Source: Apoderus coryli (Eukaryota > Arthropoda > Insecta > Coleoptera > Attelabidae). Taken from it: a stretch of 64,000 nt of DNA. Every line of letters starts with the position of its first letter. Position 1 is the stretch's first letter. The DNA lies in contig OU452201.1 of NCBI GenBank assembly GCA_911728435.2, positions 2,294,001 to 2,358,000 of the forward strand. The letters run 5' to 3'. Of this stretch, positions 58,378 through 64,000 are shown one piece after another. The position numbers were made by a program, and so were the translations under genes. The notes below the pieces were generated by a model. That model saw nothing but the letters and a program-made list of their open reading frames with translations. It did no database searches and was not told the DNA's origin.

Positions 58378-58561
58378 ATAAAATAATAATAATAATAATG
58401 CAGTTTTTTACAAAAATATGCAGAAAATGTGAACTATTTTGTAAAACCTACCTAATGTTTTATGGCGACGAGGTGCGTTATTTAAAATTATTTTTTCGAG
58501 ATTTTTTCGCCGACCGATTATCCTGATCACATTATTTAGAATTACTTGTGGATTCCCTGTA

Positions 58562-59205
58562 TATAAGAAATTTAAATGCTATTTCATATTCTTATCACAA
58601 CCATCTGTTAGCTGTATAAGATTATTCAAAAATATCACATACAGAACCGGATGACGTCTTTAAAGAAGCAAGTGTATATTTGCATATTTTTATATACATT
58701 TATAAGAAAAAAGAAACATCCCTCGATGTGCCCAGAATTTCTCTGAACATTTATTGACACTATATAAGTACTTACATAGAGTTTTCTATTTTTTATTATT
58801 GGATTATTATTATGACTTCAGTTTAGCCAAAACATACATTTTACCAATTGTTTAACACATATGATGATCTAATTTTTGGTACTTAAATGTTTTATTTATC
58901 GTATTTTTCTTAAGGTTTTTGGATGCATTTACATAACTAATTTTCAACTTGATTCGTCTTAATATAGTTCTCCAATTCAAAACAAAATATACAACGTAAG
59001 TTTCGCCGTCAGATGATCAGATTTCGCCTTCTTCAGGTGCTTGTAAAAGAAAAAAAAATAATCCTTGAAAAATTACAGCTACAGCTCTGAAGGTCTGTTG
59101 GGTGTCATTAGTTTCTCAAATTTGTAGCAAATCAGAAATTGACACAAGCTTACAATAATTATGCAATAAAAATAATTAAAATTCAATTTATTTTTTTAAT
59201 TATAC
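58562..59205. other. No gene; TTTCGCC-type repeat motif
   Basis: No gene recognised. Around 58997-59040, GTTTCGCCGTCAGATGATCA and TTTCGCCTTCTTCAGG form a motif pair of the kind found in several insect repeats; related in style to 32122-32149. Confidence 0.35.
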
Positions 59206-59730
59206 CGGAAATAACTAGTTTTATAAAAATGTCTATCTGTCAGTATGTGTGTCTATCTGTCTGTATCCACGATAACTCCAAAACCACTATAACCAAATTT
59301 TGTATAAAATTGCTACAAGATATGCCTAGGTGGTGATGAACTTTTAGGAATCATTGAGCGTAGGCCAGGGGTTCGAAATATTGAATCATTTTTCATTGGT
59401 TTAATAGAGTATAACCTAAAACATTAGCCATAAAAAAATTAGACCACATTGGCGTTCGAAAACCGTGTAAAAAGGGGTGAAAAGCTTAAAAAAAAGACAT
59501 ATTTCCTAACATAACAGAAATATTGACAAGTTATTTATGGCTATTATAGAATATAGCCTATGAAATGTATCATAAAAAACTTGCTTACATAGGCGTGCGT
59601 AAATAGTGCAAAATAAAAAAAAATAACTAATTTTTAAAAATTGGCTAATTGTATTATATAGTTTTGATATAAGATAACCTACAAAATGCAGTATAAAAAT
59701 ACTTGTTGAGTTGTAGGCGTAGACGTACAT
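59206..59730 (+). repeat. Diverged tandem repeat, three units of about 120-145 bp
   Basis: TATAACCTA (59409), TATAGCCTA (59552) and GATAACCTA (59673) each start a unit that continues with ATAAAAAA, then GGCGT and, in two of them, CGTG or GTGCAAAA. The first part (59206-59330) holds GTCTATCTGTCTGTATCCAC and CCACTATAACCAAATTTTGT. Non-coding. Confidence 0.6.
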
Positions 59731-60759
59731 TCTCAAAGGAACTACTACTTTTCATAACATCCATAGTTTCTGCATAATGTTTTTAGACATTATACCTATA
59801 AAAATAAGGATCTTGATAAATATCTAACGGTAGTATTTTTTATTAGATGTCGGTAGATATACCGTTAAATAAATGTAATTATTTCACACACTCATACAAT
59901 AAATTATTAGTTATTGTTACAGTAAAAAGGAAGACTTGCTATAAAACTTAATTCTAAAGTAATATCTATTTACCAGCATTCCTATATGTTATGTATGGTT
60001 ATAATACATGCAGGTTTGGCTAGAATATGGCAACCTTAGATGAGTGTCTCTTTATACACATCTCTATGTGAGTGTCTCTCTACACACATCTATGGTTGTA
60101 TATTGGATTGACAGTTAGTTAGGTTAGACAACGTACGTAGTTCGAATAGTGATATAATTCAGGCTACATGCTAAATATAAGAATCAAAAAGTTTATGTCG
60201 TTTATGCCTTATAACTTATTAATATACTTTCTTTATATCAAGAACCCTCTCGGTCTTTTCTTTATCTACATACATAATATTAAATTGGCGACGAGGATGG
60301 AATAACCATATAGGTATATTATAATAGTTAATACTATAATTTTCACTGTTAATAATGGTTTGCCGCCATTGACATTTATACTGTCAAATTTTCAACAATT
60401 TCCCATGCATATTTGTTCATGTTTATATAGATTCATCCAGTTCCCAATGTACATGAAATCAAATGCGCGAAGGTGCTTGTTGTTTGAAAATCCATGTTCA
60501 AATTGTTATAATTTACATGCACGAGAGTTATTTTGAGAACAATAATTCGACACTTGGATCAATAAGCCGCCCCGGCCAACCAACGGTCGTTTTGTGAGTG
60601 ATTCCGTAATTTTTTTCCCGATTGAGTTGAGCTGATTTTTATAAAAATAACACAGGACAAGGTTCAAAAAATAAAATGGCAATAGTTGAACTTGTAGAAA
60701 AGCGAATCAACTTCATAATCGCGAGCTTATTGTCCAAAATGTATACAGTGCTTTCTGTT
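59731..60759. other. No gene; one short duplication
   Basis: No gene recognised. A roughly 28-bp unit TGAGTGTCTCTCTACACACA is duplicated near 60041-60097 with small changes. Confidence 0.4.
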
Positions 60760-62260
60760 TAATTTTAAATGGTGGTATATCACACGTATCACACTCTTTT
60801 AAAAATAAAAGCTCGAAAGACATTTTCGATTTGAATATCGTAATCATTAAATATATTAAGGATATAATAATTATACCATTGACAATATTGATTTATTTGG
60901 CGATCTCATCCGGTATGTTTCCGAGTTTTCTGAAATTTAGCAAAATTATACCGTTATTCAAAAAAGGGTCTCCAGATGAATTGAACAACTATCGCCCTAT
61001 TTCTATAGTGCCTGTTCTAGGCAAAATTTTTGAGAAGATACTCTTTAAACAATTAGCCAACTATTTTGAAAGAAATAATTTATTTTCTCCGAAACAATTT
61101 GGATTTAGACCGAAACTTAACACCGTTTCAGCTATAGAAAACTTTATAAATAGCGTTATAACCGCTTTTGAGAGTAGAAGGCTTGTGGGGGCTTCTTTTC
61201 TTGACTTAACAAAGGCGTTTAATTGCGTCTCACACGATATCTTGTTGGGTAAACTGAAGCGATACGGTATGAGTGCCAATTCGATTCGTTTGCTGAGTTC
61301 CTATCTCACTGGTAGGAATGTTGTAACGATGCTTGAGTCAAAGTCTTCTCAGCCCTTGTTGAGCTCTTGTGGAGTCCCACAGGGCTCGGTGCTCGGACCT
61401 CTATTGTTTTTGATTTTCATTAATGATTTACCGCTACATCTGCCATGCTCTGACCTGACATTGTTTGCAGACGATTCAACTATTGTCGATGTTGAACTGT
61501 CGAGTGATGTTCTGGCCTCAAGTATGATTAATTCACAGTCGAGGGCTGCGGACTGGTTTGCAGCTAACAAACTCTGTATGAATGCCAATAAAACAGCTAC
61601 TAAAATATTTACATTACGTGAGACGGATGTGCTGTTTCTGATGGCCTGGTAAAGTTTTTGGGTGTCACTTTGGACCAAAAGCTAACCTGGGCGGGTCATG
61701 TCGAGGTTACCATTGCCAAGTTGTCTAAGGTTGTGTTCATGTTGCGAAGCTTGAAGGGTGAAGTCTCTTTTAACGTTTTGAAATCAGCATATTATGGCCT
61801 TTTTCACAGTGTGGCTTCATATGCTTTGTCAATTTGGGGACACTCTTGTCATGCTAGTCGGGTATTCGCAATCCAAAGACGAGTGGTTCGAATAATGACA
61901 GATTTAAAGTTTAGAGAGGATGTCAGACCTAAATTTAAAGAATGTAAAATAATTACACTCCCGTGTCTCTATATCTACAATTCAATTATGTATGTGAAAA
62001 ATAATTACAATCTGTACATAAGGCATGATGAAGTTCACAACCACAATACCAGAAACAAAAATGACATTCTTCCTGAATATATGAGGTTGGGTAGAAGCAG
62101 AAATTCTGTGAATTATTATGGTCCCACATGCTATAATCATTTGCCAGATAGTTTGAAAACACTGAGCCTTGCAATGTTCAAAAATAGATTAAAAAACTAC
62201 TTAATTGACCAGGCTTTTTACTCCATTGATGAATTCCTCAGCACTGACTTTCTGTTTTGA
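60760..62260 (+). pseudogene. LINE family B, copy 2 (near-complete RT)
   Basis: 5'-truncated LINE with an RT split by one frameshift. Frame 1 (to 61652): AISSGMFPSFLKFSKIIPLF, NNYRPISIVPVLGKIFEKIL, LDLTKAFNCVSHDILLGKLK, SCGVPQGSVLGPLLFLIFIN and LTLFADDSTIVDV (catalytic FADD). The shift lies at about 61625. Frame 2 (61658-62260): LGVTLDQKLTWAGHVEVTIA, SYALSIWGHSCHASRVFAIQ, RNSVNYYGPTCYNHLPDSL, ending YSIDEFLSTDFLF. The 3' UTR runs to AATAAATAAAAA at about 62357, where a MITE begins. Endonuclease is absent. Copy 1 at 54.3-55.4 kb is a deleted version. The in-frame TTG at 60831 is not a real start. Confidence 0.92.
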
Positions 62261-62359
62261 TTAAGTTATATAAATTTCTATGTTTTTATGTTGTGTTATG
62301 TAATATTTTAATATTTAATATGACTTGTGTAAACCTGTAATGACAATAAATAAAAAATA

Positions 62360-62680
62360 TGGTTTAAACAAGTTATTTAAAATAATTCAAGAAATATCGC
62401 CATAGTTTGGCACTTATTTTGCGTAAAACATTCACCTAAGAGAGCCGTTTTTTTAATTTTTAAACCTCAAAAAGCACAAAAATTTCAACCAAATTTAAAA
62501 AATCGCGTACAGAATAAAATGTTGTACTGCGACAGAAATAAATTGTCAAATAATTGTGAATAACGACGAAAGAATATTTTTGCAAAACGTACTATTCCCC
62601 ATTCAGTCAGTTAAGTGTCAAACTATGGCGATTTTTTCTTGTATAATTTTAAATATCAGCTAAAAACACTGTTTAAACCA
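62360..62680. mobile_element. Small MITE (321 bp) at LINE B tail
   Basis: Ends TGGTTTAAAC and its inverse GTTTAAACCA. Inverted similarity continues inward, notably ATCGCCATAGTTTGGCACTT (near 62389) against AAGTGTCAAACTATGGCGAT (near 62614). No coding capacity. The target duplication is unclear. It sits directly at the A-rich tail of LINE family B. Confidence 0.7.
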
Positions 62681-63572
62681 TTACATGTGATATACCACCT
62701 ATTTTTTAATTGAAAATGGCTTTAAATTTAACAATAAAAAATCCAGGGCCGTATTTAAAAAAACGAAGTTTATTATCCTCAAAAAGTAACAATGAGAAAA
62801 TGCTTTTAATATTTTTATATCTGTAAAAATAATATCAGAAATAAATAAAAACTAAGATCGCAAAAAATCGTTTTTTGAAAATTCTCGAAAACGGCTAAAA
62901 TTAGTTTAATTTATAGGAAATTCAGGAAAATTAAATGTAAAATAAAATTTAGTTATTAATTTGACGTGATAAGTTGACAAACATGCCTTACTTTATCTGT
63001 AAAAAAAAACTTAAAGTTGTTTTGTTCCAATTCCAAATAAAGTAAGTAATTGATATACCCACATATGTTTACAGTAAATAAATACCTGTATCGTGAATAA
63101 TACACAAAAATAATACCACAGTAACCGAAAAATAAAACTGAATCTACCGTTACTTCAGCATCTTAACCTCAATTCCGGGGACCTGGTGTCCCCCATTCAC
63201 TTTGACGTGTACTACCTACATTATAGTCGGTACCCAGTCGTACTGCTATTATAATTCGCATCTGGCGCTTCATATCTTTCATTATTCTATTCGTTCATTC
63301 TTTTGTTTCGCTCTGAAATTATTTAATTTACCATAAATGGCACATAAAATAAGTCTTGTATAATACCAGTAGTTGATGTCTTCTAACTGTAATCTCTCGA
63401 CAACTGGAACACACACTATAACTTTTTTACATATTTGAGAATTAATTTAATAATATTGACTCATCAAAAGTGATTGAATTTGTATTTTAAACGCTGATGC
63501 TAAACACAGTGGTGTACACAATTTTTTTTTCTTTTCGAAGTGCAAATTTTATTGTATTTAGTCAGATTTAGT
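62681..63572. other. No gene recognised
   Basis: AT-rich sequence. ACAGTGGTGTACAC near 63508 resembles a hAT-type end; no partner in the window. Confidence 0.35.
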
Positions 63573-64000
63573 CAATGCGGCTGTGTCTTCTTGCAGGCCG
63601 CTGGATTGTGGAGTTCCACAGGGTTCGGTGTTGGGTCCTATTTTGTTTTTGCTATTTATCAACGACATTACGTGCTTAGACATCAGCGGTAAAGTATGTC
63701 TCTTTGCTGATGATACTAGTTTCACTTGGTGCGGCCCAGATAGTGTGGCTCTTCATAGTACCATATCCAAAGACTTAATCACCATCAAATCATGGTGTGA
63801 CTCTAACCTGTTGCGCTTGAACACTGCGAAAACTAAACCTGTGTCATATAAAGGTGCGCTGCAGTCTTTTGAACTTAATAATTCCACTATTGACGTCGTT
63901 TCTTTTGTGAGGTTTCTGGGCCTTGTTGTTGACAGCTCCCTGAAGTGGAAGTTGCACATTGATGCGCTATCAAAAAAATTAAGCTCTGCCTGTTTTGCGT
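63573..64000 (+). pseudogene. LINE family A reverse transcriptase, copy 4 (cut by edge)
   Basis: Open from 63573 to the right edge with no stop. It starts in the palm: VNAAVSSCRPLDCGVPQGSV, LGPILFLLFINDITCLD, VCLFADDTSFTW (catalytic FADD), then LITIKSWCDSNLLRLNTAKT, VRFLGLVVDSSLKWKLHID and LSKKLSSACFA. The 5' truncation is at 63573, so endonuclease and fingers are missing. The C-terminus lies beyond the window. Very close to 33808-34245. Confidence 0.9.

Larger units (their letters stand above)
56665..58561 (+). mobile_element. Nest of mariner-superfamily ends and relics
   Basis: Three left-type termini occur: TACAGGGTGTTCC (56665), TACAGGGTTATTCAC (56882) and TACAGGGTGTCC (57093). A right-type terminus CCCTGTA ends at 58561. 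Two different transposase relics lie between. At least two insertions are probably superimposed; which left end belongs to which relic is not clear. Confidence 0.55.

Noticed and set aside
1..64000. tRNA or rRNA genes
   Set aside because: No cloverleaf with conserved T-arm or rRNA segment was recognised by eye; a tRNAscan/Rfam run would be decisive.

Overview
The window looks like AT-rich, repeat-dense nuclear DNA from an arthropod, most likely an insect. The order cannot be fixed from this sequence. Reasons: transposons of insect type (mariner DD34D and DD41D-like, Tc1, piggyBac, hAT, a Crypton-like recombinase, RTE, and jockey/CR1-like LINEs); LINE 3' ends made of (ATT)n or AATAAATAAATAAA; short GT-AG introns; no bacterial gene organisation. 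No complete host gene is visible. Nearly every recognisable coding stretch is a broken transposable-element gene.

Layout. 0-14 kb: two mariner-type remnants; a LINE split by back-to-back foldback elements (3.05-4.44 kb); a retroposed hairpin with a 14-bp target duplication (4.94-5.09 kb); a piggyBac relic with TTAA ends (5.44-6.86 kb); three LINE relics, one of them RTE-like. 14-23 kb: a long-TIR mariner-type element, two copies of LINE family A, smaller RT fragments, and a candidate CACTG-ended element carrying degenerate 64-bp repeats (18.38-20.14 kb). 23.4-29.8 kb: three tandem copies of a 1,966-bp unit. Each unit holds a short ATG exon with a consensus splice donor. The matching acceptor and second exon form at the unit junctions. 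Copies 1 and 2 are almost identical; copy 3 is older and carries a CR1-like insertion.

30-36 kb: a hAT relic with a perfect 8-bp target duplication contains a second piggyBac copy. Next come a piggyBac N-terminal fragment, the longest family A copy, and a minisatellite of 97-bp units. 36.6-41.2 kb: a frameshifted THAP-domain locus lying between a pair of inverted motifs, then a broken Crypton-like tyrosine recombinase. 43.8-52.5 kb: a full-length mariner with one frameshift, a Tc1 relic, a jockey-like RT with a 419-codon open frame, a DD41D-like mariner with one stop and one frameshift, and a short mariner deletion derivative. 53.9-64 kb: two copies of LINE family B, nested mariner-type elements, a small MITE, and a family A copy that runs off the right edge.

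The genes do not form a pathway. The window reads as layered transposon insertion and decay. The best candidates for something not routinely described are the 1,966-bp exon-bearing tandem array, the hairpin retroposon, the CACTG-ended element with its unidentified ORF, and the THAP locus with flanking inverted motifs.
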